Positions 1 through 11,245 are shown, counted from the stretch's first letter. The stretch: DNA of 64,000 bases from Siphonodentalium dalli (GCA_032622095.1 CP136065.1:25679141-25743140), one strand, 5' to 3'. Translations and numbers: made by a program. Notes: generated from the sequence alone by a model not told the origin.

Positions 1-13
1 ATCTATATATTCT

Positions 14-424
14 TTACACCCCCCCCCAAAACATGGGATAAAAAATACTATCGCCACAGAACATTAATTCACCCCAAAGTGAGACTTTATATTCTAACTT
101 CCGAATTGTTCCAGATGTCGAATGTTGAAACATGTCAAACATGCTGAATGAAACAAAATTATGGATAAATCCCGCCGAACAGGCATCTGGAAGAAACGTT
201 AAACAAATAGAAATGGCACAATTCACAACTCGCTTGAAGGTTCGTCGCCCGTTAATATTCTGTAATTCAATAAGTGATTGAGTCCCAATACTGATTGAGA
301 GTGAACAAGCCGCCGTAAAAGTTAGTATCGTGCCCCCACCCAAGATCATCCACTTCCTACGCCGTCTTAATTGGTGATCGTTCGCTGCGGTCGGCTGCAT
401 CGCAATCACTTTCCAAGTGTGCAT
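14..424 (-). CDS. Unrecognised 136-codon ORF, possible membrane-protein exon
   Basis: An open frame runs from an ATG at 424 down to a stop near 14. A basic cluster (RRRRK, about residues 20-24) precedes a hydrophobic stretch of roughly 22 residues (WMILGGGTILTFTAACSLSI, about 25-44), the usual look of a signal anchor or first membrane segment. I do not recognise the family. The C-terminal third is low in charge and aromatic-rich. It lies at the window edge beside a large minisatellite, so a chance ORF is a serious alternative. No good splice sites were seen within it. Confidence 0.2.
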   Translation of the reverse strand: MHTWKVIAMQPTAANDHQLRRRRKWMILGGGTILTFTAACSLSISIGTQSLIELQNINGRRTFKRVVNCAISICLTFLPDACSAGFIHNFVSFSMFDMFQHSTSGTIRKLEYKVSLWGELMFCGDSIFYPMFWGGV

Positions 425-560
425 GTAAGTCTTTAATGTTTTAAATGTTTCACAAAAGAACAGAAGATCCCTCTCAATACTTTTCGGCCTTAATTTTCTG
501 GTGAGCAGGGCTTTGTAGAAACATCGACTGATTTGATGTCAAACCGGACGAGGCATCTTT
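425..560. other. Short unique spacer
   Basis: Single-copy-looking sequence between the ORF and the minisatellite. Nothing recognisable was seen. Confidence 0.5.
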
Positions 561-2669
561 AAAGTGATATGAAACACCCCGGTAGGGTGATCAAAATATA
601 AATGGATAATAATCGTAAAGTGATATGCAACACTCCGGTAGGGTGATCAAAATATAAATGGATAATAATCGTAAAGTGATATGCAACACTCCGGTAGGGT
701 GATCAAAATATAAATGGATAATAATCGTAAAGTGATATGAAACACCGCGGTAGGGTGATCAAAATATAAATGGAGAATAATCGTAAAGTGATATGAAACA
801 CCCCGGTAGGGTGATCAAAATATAAATGGATAATAATCGTAAAGTGATATGCAACACTCCGGTAGGGTGATCAAAATAGAAATGGAGAATAATCGTAAAG
901 TGATGTGATATGAAACATCCCGGTAGGGTGATCAAAATATAAATGGAGAATAATCGTAAAGTGATATGCAACACTCCGGTAGGGTGATCAAAATAGAAAT
1001 GGAGAATAATCGTTAAGTGATATGAAACACCCCGGTAGGGTGATTAAATTAGAAATGGCTAATAATCGTAAAGTGATATGATACACTCCGGTAGGGTGAT
1101 CAAAATAGAAATGGAGAATAATCGTTAAGTGATATGAAATACTCCGGTAGGGTGATCAAAATAGAAATGGAGAATAATCGTAAAGTGATATGAAACACCC
1201 CGGTAGGGTGATCAAAATAGAAATGGAGAATAATCTTAAAGTGATGTGAAACACTCCGGTAGGGTGATGCAATAGAAATGGAAAATAATCTTAAAGTGAT
1301 GTGAAACACTCCGGTAGGGTGATCAAAATAGAAACGGAGAATAATCTTAAAGTGATATGATACACCCCGGTAGGGTGATGCAGTAGAAATGGAAAATAAT
1401 CTTAAAGTGATGTGAAACACTCCGGTAGGGTGATCAAATAGAAATGTAGAATACTCTTAAAGTGATGCGAAACACTCCGATAGGGTGATCAAATAGAAAT
1501 GGAGAATAATCGTAAAGTGATGTGAAACAATCCGGTAGGGTGAACAAATAGAAATGGAGAATAATCTTAAAGTGATGTGAAACACCCCGGCAGGGTGATG
1601 CAATATAAATGGAAAATAATCTTAAAGTGATGTGAAACACTCCGGTAGGGTGATCAAATAGAAATGGAGAATAATCTTAAAGTGTGAAACACTCCGGTAA
1701 GGTGATCAAATAGAAATGGAGAATAATCTTAAAGTGATGTGAAACACTCCTGTACGGTGATCAAATAGAAATGGAGAATAATCTTAAAGTGATGTGAAAC
1801 ACTCCGGTAGGGTGATGCAATAGAAATGGAAAATAATCTTAAAGTGATGTGAAACACTCCGGTAGGGTTATCAAATAGAAATGGAGAATAATCTTAAAGT
1901 GATGGGAAGCTCTCCCGGTAGGGTGATGCAAATAGAAATGGAGAATAATCTTAAAGTGATGTGAAACACCCCGGTAGGATGATGCAATAGAAATGGAAAA
2001 TAATCCTAAAGTTATGTGAAACTCTCCTGAGGGTGATCAAACTAGAAATGGAGAATAATCTTAAAGTGATGTGAAACACTCCGGTAGGGTGATCAAATAG
2101 AAATGGAGAATAATCTTGAATTGACGTGAAACACTCCGGTAGGGTGATCAAATAGAAATGGAGAATAATCTTAAGGTGATGTGAAACTCTCCTGTATGGT
2201 GATCAAATAGAAATGGAGAATAATCTTAAAGTGATGTGAAACACTCCGGTAGGGCGGTCAAATAGAAATGGAGAATAATCTTAAAGTGATGTGAAACACT
2301 CCGGTAGGGTGATCAAATAGAAATGGAGAATAATCTTAAAGTGATGTGAAACACTCCGGTAGGGTGATCAAATAGAAATGGAGAATAATCTTAAAGTGAT
2401 GTGAAACCCTCCTGTATGGTGATCAAATAGAAATGGAGAATAATCTTAAAGTGATGTGAAACACTCCGGTAGGGTGATCAAATAGAAATGGAGAATAATC
2501 TTAAAGTGATGTGAAACCCTCCTGTATGGTGATCAAATAGAAATGGAGAATAATCTTAAAGTGATGTGAAACACACCGGTAGGGTGGTCAAATAGAAATG
2601 GAGAATAATCTTAAAGTGATGTGAAACACTCCGGTAGGGTGATCAAATAGAAATGGAGAATAATCTTAT
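561..2669. repeat. Minisatellite, 55-56 bp unit, about 38 copies
   Basis: Tandem units begin AAAGTGATRTGAAACACYCC and continue through GGTAGGGTGATCAAA to GGAGAATAATC. Starts at 561, 617, 673 and 729 fix the period at 56 bp on the left. Further right the unit is 55 bp through loss of one A. Variants cluster: ATATAAATGGATAATAATCG units lie at the left end and ATAGAAATGGAGAATAATCTT units at the right, as expected from local amplification. Several minus-strand ORFs across it are products of the repeat period and are not genes. The last unit passes directly into a dispersed element that also occurs at 33727 and 14308, each of those with one unit only. Confidence 0.95.
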
Positions 2670-2745
2670 TATAGTTATTTAATGCAAATATTATATCCAA
2701 ATTTACAGCACACACCGTCATTCTTATATATTAATTAAATGCAGT
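2640..2745 (+). mobile_element. Dispersed element adjoining the minisatellite (copy 1)
   Basis: Sequence just right of the last minisatellite unit (ACACCGTCATTCTTATATAT and onward to TTAATTAAATGCA) matches 33776-33860 on the plus strand and the reverse complement of about 14190-14290. The three copies share the unit-to-flank junction, so the 55-bp unit belongs to this element. Here the copy is cut at about 2745 by the next structure. Confidence 0.8.
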
Positions 2746-2999
2746 GGCCGGATTGGTCATCTCCGGTTTAAACCTCCTAGTTTAAACCTGGTTTAAACCT
2801 ACATTGACGGTCCAGCCAAACCGGGTCTAATAGGGCGTTTTTGTCGTTCAGTTGCCAGTTCCCTCTTACCAATCGGAACAAAAGACAGGCCGATATAAAG
2901 GTTATTCACATAAATTATCGCGAACGCGTGCACACTCAATGTATTGATTTATTCATTGAGAAACAAGTATCGCTCATGGACCATTAATCCGATCTCATT

Positions 3000-3960
3000 C
3001 TGGGTTTAAATCAATACGAGTTTCAAGCGCTGTTCATCACTTTGTTTTGATAGATTTTCTGCAAGACGCTTTACCAGCAAAGACAAAATTTGGTGTATTT
3101 ACATGTATAATTGTATATCTATGTATATTAAAGGTATAGGGGCTGTCTATCTGCTCGTCTGTCTGTTCACAACTGTACCCATTTGACCGATTTCAACCAA
3201 ATTAGGTGTGGTGACTCGGATGTATAACGGCGTTAGGTTTTTAAAAATTTGATTTAAAAATAAGAAAACTTTAATTTAAAAAAAAAATGATTGAGTAAGG
3301 AGATGAATCTAAAAAGAAACAAAATTAAAAATTTAAATTAATATTTGTTTGTTTTAAATTTAATTCAATTTTTTTTAATTAATATGTTCAAATGATCAAA
3401 AAGTGCGCAAAAGTGTCGCAGGCTCCTATCGCACAAAGGGGCCGCATGCCCATCCGACGCTGAATAAAGGCTCCATAATCGAGTCAATCCTGGACCAAGA
3501 GGTCAGTCAAGTAAAGGCATATTTGCTTATGAGTGTACACAAGAAGCGACATCTAAACTGTTGGAAGTGGGCAACCAAGCAGAGGGGCAGTTTTTAATAA
3601 AGAAATATACTACATGCGTTGATTTTTTTTAATGTTTTGAATTGGTGGAATATGATGGTAATTTGTGGCGTAGCCAGAGTAGAGCTTTGTGGCATGATCT
3701 ACATCATCATAAGTTATCCAATTTGACTCATATAGCAATATAAGTTTAGGATTGCAAAATGTGTGTATAGCTTACCTGGTCATGCAGTAGCATCGTTTTG
3801 GTGTCAAATTTAAAACGTTGAACCCTTTAAATGAATTCGTAGAAAACACAAGTATTTGTGATTGCCACAAAGCCAAACAAAATACCTGTCCATAGTCGTG
3901 CGAATGAATCAAATGTGACATGATAACACCAGCCGGCAGTCGCCACTTAGACACGCCCTT
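3000..3960. other. AT-rich spacer with an unrecognised 64-codon ORF
   Basis: Between the outer left end and the foldback arm lies AT-rich sequence containing poly-A/T tracts (3250-3380). An ORF at 3403-3597 (+) ends beside an AATAAA signal at about 3596. Its product is basic and resembles no family I know. A processed-gene remnant is possible but unsupported. Confidence 0.4.
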
Positions 3961-3961
3961 A

Positions 3962-4985
3962 TAGTCTGGTCGATAAAAGGTTTGACCTAGAAAAAATTTG
4001 GACTAAGTTGGCTTGTATATCATTTTGAAGAGGAATATATCCTCCATAACATATCCAAAATCCGCTAAAATCCGCTTTGAGCATTTTTTGTAATTCAAGA
4101 TGGCGTCCAAGATGGCTGCCATTTTCATATAAGTCAGCTTGATGCAATTATAGTGAGAACATCTTGTCATATTTATACACATGTATACATGTTTGTGAAG
4201 CTAAGACATAACGCCACCTTTATGTGCCAATATTGGAACTCCCCGTCCAAGATGACCGCTAAAATGGCGACCGGAAGTGGAATTTTTACGTTTTTTTTAA
4301 TAATATCTTTAAGATAAGTTTCCGTGGTTTGGAACTGGTTGAGAATTTTATCTTTATTTTGTATTTAGCATGTTAACTGACCATTGGGGCAATGAAATAT
4401 GCTGTTCGTGAGGTACACACCCCTTCTGATCACTCAAAAATTCGATTTTACAAAACCCGGTATAACATTTCACAAAAGATCCCCAAGATTCTAATCATAT
4501 TTCATCAAGAAGTGGGAAAAACTGTGCAATGTAACTGATCCATTCTATATCTTATTGATATTCGAACTCAATGGTACCAAAATTGTCACTTTGGCTGCCA
4601 AAATGGCCGCCAAAATATGGGAAATGGTAATTATTATCCCAGCGTGTCACGCAACCGCTTACAAGTTATGGTGATGCACACAGTTGACTACTATGTCTTA
4701 TATAGCTTGAGTACTAACATTTCTGATGCACCTTTGGTATTTTGTTACTATTTTAACCACTGAAATTACAAGAATTATTCGAAATTTTCTGTCACAATCC
4801 TGATATCAAAATCGGCAAAAAATCGCTGTTCAGGTTTGAGCCATTTTTAAAAAAATGGAACCATGTTTGGTATCAAAGATGTTTATTGTTTTGATATGTG
4901 TTACATGTGTCACACTGAGTTGTTTTTAGACAAAATTACTCAAGATGGCTTCCAAAATGGCAACCAAGTTTGGTAAACATTATTA
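3962..4985 (+). repeat. Left inverted arm of the foldback element
   Basis: It matches the reverse complement of 7250-8243 with scattered substitutions and small indels. It contains several AAGATGGC or AAAATGGC hexamer-plus motifs (near 4097, 4110, 4262, 4602, 4942) also present in the other arm. Confidence 0.85.
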
Positions 4986-5299
4986 TATACATATACATAT
5001 GTGTATATACGTGGTGTATATGTATACATAATCAATTGTGACTCACGTGCTACTTAATTAACTAAATGTTCTATTCTGATTGTCCCGGTACCCTACGAGT
5101 CATGACAAATTCATTTTGATGAATGCAATACGGATTTTGTCTAAAACTTCCTTGTTTTTGAACGGAAATGGGCAGAACGTTGAAACCGAACTGAGATGGA
5201 TCATATTATGTGGCTATTCTGGTCCATTAGTATCAACATTGATCAACTTAATACAGTGTGTATGTCTGTTGACTGTCTGGTTATAGGCGATGTGAGTAG

Positions 5300-6860
5300 G
5301 TATACATGGAATTATTGTATTCATGAATTGTGTGAATAGTTATACAATGTGTGACTATATGGCCATGGATGGGATGTCCATAGTGAGATGTATAGGTATA
5401 TAAGGAGTAGCTGTATGCTGATGTGTGAGGTGAACATGTTTACAACGAGTGGCTGTCTGGTCATTGCAGTGGTGTATGGTCATAACGAGAGCAGCTACAC
5501 TGTCCTGTATGTATACATGGAGTGACTGTGTGGTCAGTGGTGGGCTGTACATATGTACATTGGGTGGATGTATTGTCATGGGTGTTGGATGCATGGTAAT
5601 GGATGGGTGTATGTATACATAGGGTGTGGTTGTGTGGTTATGGGCAATGTGTATATGTGTACATGGAATGACTGCACGGTCATTGTTGAAGTGTATATGC
5701 ATACCTGGAGTACAATTTGATGGCCATTGGCAGCTAGTGTATATAGAGAGCAACCTCGTGGTGATGGATGGGATGTATATGTTAATATGTACTATTGTAT
5801 TGTCATCGATGGTGTGTACAAGCATACAGTAACTAGCTGAATGTTCGTGGAGAGGGTGTATATGTATACAGCGAGTGGCTGAATTGTCACGATTGAGCTG
5901 TATATGCAAGTCTGAAGTGTACGAATGGCCGTGTGTGCGGGGTATTGGTATATATAAAAGGGTTGTATGGCCATTGGTGAGGTATATATACACACCTGGA
6001 GTGACGCTGTGGTCATGGGTGAGGTGTATATGTATATCACGAGTGACTACATGGCCATGGCACGGCCAATATGTACATAGGTATATGGGGATTGACAGTA
6101 TGCCAAAATTAATGGTGGGGTGAATTGATATACAAGGAGTGACTATGATCACGACTGTTGTTTATGCGTATACAGCGAGAAGCTGAAATGTCATGGGTCA
6201 GGTGTATATGCAAGTCTGGAGTGTATGAATGGCCGTATGCGCGGTACGAGACATTGATATGTCTAGAAGGGCTGTAATGCCACTTTTGTGAGGTTATATG
6301 TATATATCTAGAGTGACTCTATGGTTTTTGGTTGGGTATATATGTATATCTTGAGTGGCTATATGGTCATGGGTGTCGCAAATGTGTATATATACAGGGA
6401 GTGAGACTATGACCACTGGTGAGGCAAATAGATATACAAGAAGTAATATAGACAATGGATGTAGCGAACAGGTATGGAGTGACTATATGGTCATCGGTTA
6501 GGTGTACATGTATATATTTAGTGGCTGTATAGCTATGCATGTGGCAAATACATATACATGGAGTGACTGTATGGCCTATGGTTAGGTGAATAGGTATACA
6601 AGAGGTTACTTTGTGTTCATGTATGTAGTGAATATGTATACAGGTCATGTGAGGTGTAGGAGTATACCTGATGTGTCTGAAAATTATTCACGGCTATATG
6701 GCCATGCGTTGGTGTGGGTAAACCCAATTGTGGCTGTATGGTAATGGGTGAGGTGTATGTCTATACAGCGAGTGGCACATGGCCATTTACGTTGTATTCA
6801 TGTATGTATATATGGAGTGACTGCATGCTCATGTGTGATTTGTACTGGTGCACCTTTGTG
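5300..6860. repeat. Degenerate minisatellite, about 42 bp unit, core of the foldback element
   Basis: A recurring unit resembling GAGTGACTGTATGGTCATGG then GTGAGGTGTATATGTATACA is repeated with much divergence. The minus strand reads as a 14-residue repeat (His, Thr, Ile and Tyr rich, e.g. SATRCIHIHPLHEH), open for 265 codons (5355-6152) and again for 93 codons (6367-6648). Because 42 is divisible by three, a long open frame is expected whenever one unit is open, so this is not taken as a gene. Confidence 0.8.
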
Positions 6861-7249
6861 TGACTATCACTTTCCACAATAACTCAAGGATATGTTAATC
6901 GATAGAGGTAATATCAGAGTGTTCTCCACTTTAATTGCGTTTTATATGCTATGTGAAGAAAACGGTTTTCCTGACAATAGTTTATAAGTTTTTGATGCTA
7001 ATGGGCCAGAGTAGCCACATAAATCAGTTCAGGTTCAACGTTCCGTCCGTTTCCGTAAAAAACATGGACATAATCCCAAAAGAGGTGTTCGGCAAAATTC
7101 ATACTGCATCCCTTAAAATTAATTTGTCGTGCCCCATAAGGTTTTGGGACAACCATAATATAAGATTAAGTTGTCAATTGATTAAGTAGCATGTTAAGTG
7201 AGTCACAATTTGCTACAATTTCGGAACAGCCGAGAATAATGTTCGGAAT
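6861..7249. other. Core-to-arm transition of the foldback element
   Basis: Non-repetitive sequence between the minisatellite core and the right arm. An 84-codon ORF (6935-7189, +) lies here. It is unrecognised and probably fortuitous. Confidence 0.4.
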
Positions 7250-8243
7250 ATAAACTTTTTACTAAATTTGGTTGCCATTTTGCATGTAATCTTGAGTAAT
7301 ATTGTTTAAAACACCACACTATGCCATATTTTAGGCATATCAAAATAAAAAGAACCTTTGATACTAAAGATAGTGATTTTGATGCTGTTAGTGATAGAAA
7401 AATCCCATAATTCTGGTAATTTCAGAATGTTAAATAGTAAAAATTAATAAAGGTGCATAAGAAATGTTGGTATTCAATGTATATAATACGGAATAGTCAT
7501 TTGTGTACATCACCATAATTTGTAAGCGGTTGCATGGCACGTTGGGATAATAATTAACATTTTTCCATATTTTGGCGGCCATTTTGACAGCCATTTTGAG
7601 CCAAACTGACAATTTTGGTACCATTGAGTTCGAATATCAATAAGATATAGAATGGATCACTTACATTGCACAGTTCGTCCCACTTCTTGGTGAAATGTGA
7701 CCAGAATCCCAAAGGGGATCTTTTGTAAAATGTTATACCGCGTTTTGTAAAATCGAATTTTTGAGTGATCGGAACGGTGTGAACCCCCAAGAACAGCATA
7801 TATCATTGCTCCAATGGTCAGTTAACATGCTATATACAAGATAAAGTTACAATTCTCAACCAGTTCAAAACCTCATAAACTTATCTTACAAGTATTAGTA
7901 AAAACGTATAAATTCCACTTCCGGTAGCCATTTTGGCGGCCATCTTAGACGGGAAGTTTCAATTTTGGCACATACAGATGGCGTTATGTCATAGCTTCAC
8001 AAAAATGTATACAAGTGTATACATATGACAAGATGTTCTCACTATAATTGCATCGAGCTGACTTATAGGAAAATGGCAGCCATCTTGGACGCCATCTTGA
8101 ATTACAAAAATTTCTCAAAGCGGATTTTAGCGGATTTTGGATATGTTATAGAGGAGAGCTTTCTCTTCAAAATGATATAAAAACCAACTTAGTCCAAATT
8201 TTTTCTAGGTTGACCATAAAATTTGAGTTAATCGACCAGACTA
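7250..8243 (-). repeat. Right inverted arm of the foldback element
   Basis: Reverse complement of the left arm, ending CCAGACTA next to TTA. ORFs at 7430-7799 on the minus strand are arm-encoded shadows that would also appear, broken, in the other arm. Confidence 0.85.
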
Positions 8244-8747
8244 TTACTCGAGATTATTTACAGCTCCACCCTTTGACTGATTGACAAATCTAAACAGCGA
8301 TGTAGAAAATACGGATTTGTCATCTCAAATTTAGCCTCTGTAAAGCTGGTTTAGCTGGACCGCCGAATTAGATGGTTTAGTTCCCGGTTTAAGCTTATAA
8401 AACGCAAAAAAATATCGAAACTGACAAAAACTTATCCCCACACGCTTTATAGGTGTGAGTGCTTCTCGCTTATAAATTTCCAATCAAAATATGCTCGCTA
8501 TCGTAATTATTGATTTTCAATAAAACGAGGCGGTCCGCATAGGAAAGTACGATTAATTATCTCGACGATACAGAGACACAACTGCTAAACCACTGGTCTG
8601 GCTGGACCAGGTTTAAACCAGAGATGACGAATGCGTCACTTAGACCTGCGGTCTCGAGTTTAAACCACCGATTTAGCTGACTCACAGCGGTTTGAACCTA
8701 GAGGTTTACGTAGACCAGGTTTAAACATGAGATGACGAATTCGGCCG

Positions 8748-9130
8748 AAATGTTATGATAAATATAAACCGCATTCGGTGTGCGTGCGTGCTATCACGTA
8801 ATCCAAGTGAAGATAGTCTTATTAGTCCCCAAGATCTTATTATAAACGAATTAAATATCAAACGTAGACAGTTCACTCGGTCATTAACATACGTTAATGT
8901 AACGCTGAACCGTCAAAGTAATCAGGCTATAATTGATAAAATTAGGGAGAAATTACATAATCAATGAGAACTACAAAGCAGTGCGAATTATATGTGAAGG
9001 TATTGACTGCTTACAGATTTCTATTTTGTGTCTTAACCCTTTTTATACTAAAGCATCATTGACGAGTAGTTATCCCATAGGAAATGTTAAGATAATAAGT
9101 TTACCCTTCCTGTACTAAAGCATCATTGAT
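8748..9130. other. Unassigned spacer with small ORFs and a short direct repeat
   Basis: A 70-codon ORF (8755-8967, +) with a basic C-terminus shows no recognisable domain. A direct repeat containing ACTAAAGCATCATTGA occurs near 9050 and 9116. Confidence 0.4.
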
Positions 9131-9134
9131 GAGT

Positions 9135-9330
9135 ACTAACCAGGAAGGTCTGGGCACGGTGAGCTAGCATCATCAAATTAACCTTCTGGTGAGCTCATTC
9201 TGCTTAGGCATCATCTTCTGGGAAATGTCTATAGTCTCAAATTAAACATGTTTAAAGATACTTTTTCCCTTCTGTTCAGTTTCTATATCCCATCATTTGC
9301 ATAAGATAAAACTCATAATCGAGACTAATT
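9135..9330. repeat. Dispersed repeat related to the 45.8 kb paired-hairpin MITE
   Basis: GCTAGCATCATCAAATTAAC, then CTCATTCTGCTTAGGCATC and on through TTTCTATATCCCATCATTTG, matches 45850-46005, where the same stretch forms the interior of a paired-hairpin MITE. This copy keeps only one hairpin arm and the interior. Confidence 0.75.
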
Positions 9331-9331
9331 G

Positions 9332-9402
9332 TTGAACAGGTTTATAAGGTGACTGATGGTTGAACAGGTTTATAAGGTGACTAATGGTTGAACAGGTTTA
9401 TA
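9332..9402 (+). repeat. Short tandem repeat, 28 bp x 2.6
   Basis: GTTGAACAGGTTTATA followed by AGGTGACTRAT is repeated almost exactly, with starts near 9333, 9360 and 9387. Confidence 0.85.
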
Positions 9403-9737
9403 GAAAGGCAAAATCTGGTAACCAGGTAACGACGTGCAAACGCTTTAACGCCATATATTCGGAAATAGACCTAATAATATTGGCTTTTGAATTTGTTCCA
9501 GTATCGAAGACGGTCGATAAATACTTGAACTTACTTTTTATACGATCATTAGATGTCCCAGAAAGACGCATTGCAGTAATAAAAATACAACTTTGAACAC
9601 GGTGTCTGGGTCCCAAAACAAAACAGAAAAGCGTTCCGTGTTAAACTATTCCTTATATGCTATACATAAAGAGGGTTTATTCCAAATTCAAACAGCTGGA
9701 AAATGGCTATGACCATGGAATATATTTGAAATGAATA
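9403..9737. other. Spacer without recognised features
   Basis: Overlapping ORFs on both strands (9384-9616) have no recognisable domain. Confidence 0.4.
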
Positions 9738-9741
9738 TTAA

Positions 9742-10774
9742 AGATACGGGCGGCGTTGGCGGTGGGTATGCTGTTAAAATATTCATCTCCGTCAAAAACC
9801 GCCATAAACAGAAGAATAGTAAAATATATACATACCTTGTTCTTATACCAATCAGAAATATGGCATAAACAGTATGTTATTGTCAAATGTTTTTCCTTTA
9901 TGTAAACAAAAGCAAAACACGTTACAGAACCTGGCTTTTGTTTAGATCCGGATATGGTAAACATAAAGAGCGTTATTTGTTACTCTTTTCCTGATATGGA
10001 AATATTAAAAAGCTTTATATCATTTGTGTGTGATTAAAGGTACGGGCGGCGTCGTTGCAGAAATATTCTTATTTGTTCAAATCGCCATAAACAGAAGGAA
10101 TATTAAAATATATAGTTTTGTTCATATGCCAAACATAATCAGCGCGTAAATAGTATAGTGTCGTCAAGACGTACGATGGTGTACGTAAACAAGATCCTGC
10201 TGGTGTTACATAAGTTTTGCTTCTGTTCACATAACACAGCGCAATTCTATTGGTTAATCACACACACATGATATGAACGCTCTTTATTATTTCCATAACA
10301 GGAAAACAAATAACGCTCTTTATGTTAACCATATCCGGATCTAAACAAAAGCCAGGTTCTGTAACATGTTTTGCTTTTGTTTACATAACAAAGGACGAAC
10401 ATTTGACAATAACATACTGTTTATGCCATATTTCTGATTGCTATAAGAACAAATTCTGTCTATATTTTACTATTCTTTCTGTTTATACGGTTTTTGATGG
10501 ATATGAATATTTTAACAGTATACCCACCGCCAACGCCGCCTGTATCTTTAACCAATAGAATTGCGCTGTGTTATGTTAGCAGAAGCAAAACTTCTGAAAC
10601 GCGAGCAGGCTCTTGTTTAGTACACCATCGTACGTTTTGACGACAATATACTATTTACGCGCTGATTATGTTTGGCATATGAACAAAACTATATATATTT
10701 TAATATTCCTTCCGTTGATGGCGCGATTTGAACAAATATGAATATTTATGCAACAAACGTCGCCGCCATTGCCT
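9742..10774 (+). mobile_element. TTAA-flanked MITE (family A), outer copy, interrupted by a second copy
   Basis: The left end is TTAA then AGATACGGGCGGCG (TTAA at 9738-9741). The right end reads CGGCGACG inward from CCT then TTAA (10775-10778). Its middle is interrupted by another family member at 10038-10547. When that copy and one TTAA are removed, the halves rejoin as GTGTGATTAACCAATAGA, the intact sequence seen in antisense at 12520-12545. TTAA duplications are the hallmark of piggyBac-type transposition. No transposase is encoded. Confidence 0.9.
10038..10547 (-). mobile_element. TTAA-flanked MITE (family A), nested copy, 510 bp
   Basis: It begins AGGTACGGGCGGCG after TTAA (10034-10037) and ends with the complement of AGATACAGGCGGCG before TTAA (10548-10551). 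Relative to the 47653 copy it lies in reverse orientation. Minus- and plus-strand ORFs sharing the FTISGSKQKPGSVTCFAFVY string (near 9707 and 10322) are this element in its two orientations, not genes. Confidence 0.9.
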
Positions 10775-10779
10775 TTAAA

Positions 10780-10984
10780 GTGAAATTGACATGCGATATC
10801 ACAGAAAAGACGGAAAACGTGCTAACTGTAATATGGTTGTCGTTATGCATAATTGCATGTTCTTTGCACATGGTAGTGTATGGTCTTTTCTGATCGAAGA
10901 CATTCGAATAAACGACCTATAATGTGAAATAGTTACATAATGTGATTATATGATTATGAAATAAGCAGATAATGGACTCATATC
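10780..10984. other. Spacer
   Basis: AT-rich single-copy-looking sequence with no recognised feature. Confidence 0.4.
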
Positions 10985-11245
10985 TGTTATTTCGTTTTAT
11001 GGCGCGGGCCACAGTGAAACCGCATGTTGAAGAGTGTACACCTGAAAAGTCGTTGGATTATTTAGTCATTGTCGCATATAACTGCTCAGAATCGCCTCAT
11101 TATGAGTCGATAATGTGACTAAAATGCTCTCATTTTCAGCACATTTATCGACTCAAAATTAGGCCAATTTAAGCAAATTATCTACCTATAACAAGTTGTA
11201 TTATAAGCAGATACTGTGTGGTTGTTCTGAGGAACAGGCTGTGAA
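10985..11245 (+). repeat. Dispersed repeat, copy of 30795-31085
   Basis: The left block ATGGCGCGGGCCACAGTGAA and a right block GAGGAACAGGCTGTGAAGAG recur at about 30815 and 31065. The sequence between them is diverged. The shared ends suggest an old non-autonomous element. Confidence 0.55.

Larger units (their letters stand above)
3962..8243. mobile_element. 4.3 kb foldback element with 1 kb inverted arms, TTA target duplication
   Basis: The ends are exact inverted copies of TAGTCTGGTCGAT, with TTA directly outside both (3959-3961 and 8244-8246), which fits a 3-bp target duplication. The left arm (3962 to about 4985) and right arm (about 7250-8243) stay recognisably complementary for about 1 kb, including mirrored AAGATGGCGTCCAAGATGGC blocks. 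The core (about 5300-6860) is a 42-bp minisatellite. No transposase ORF is present, so it is non-autonomous. A TTA/TAA target is known for PIF/Harbinger elements, but the terminal sequence is not diagnostic. Solo ends of the same family occur at 20057 and 24421. Confidence 0.88.
2746..8747. mobile_element. Outer composite with inverted GTTTAAAC-rich ends
   Basis: The left edge (2746-2830) carries GGCCGGATTGGTCATCTCC followed by repeated GGTTTAAACC motifs. The right edge (8590-8747), read on the minus strand, carries CGGCCGAATTCGTCATCTC followed by the same motif series. Similarity is clear over roughly 80-150 bp and fades inward, so this looks like an old element whose interior was split by the foldback element at 3962-8243. 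No transposase was recognised. The two ends could also be independent solo copies in inverted orientation. Confidence 0.55.

Noticed and set aside
759-2151. Several minus-strand ORFs of 66-106 codons
   Set aside because: They are translations of the 55-56 bp minisatellite and change frame with unit-length changes.
5355-6152. 265-codon minus-strand ORF as a repetitive protein gene
   Set aside because: It lies wholly within the 42-bp repeat core of a foldback element, and the period is divisible by three. No signal peptide or splice context was seen.
9692-9718. Cloning-vector trace (GGCTATGACCATGG resembles an M13 reverse primer site)
   Set aside because: Only about 12 bases agree, and the surrounding sequence is ordinary host repeat.
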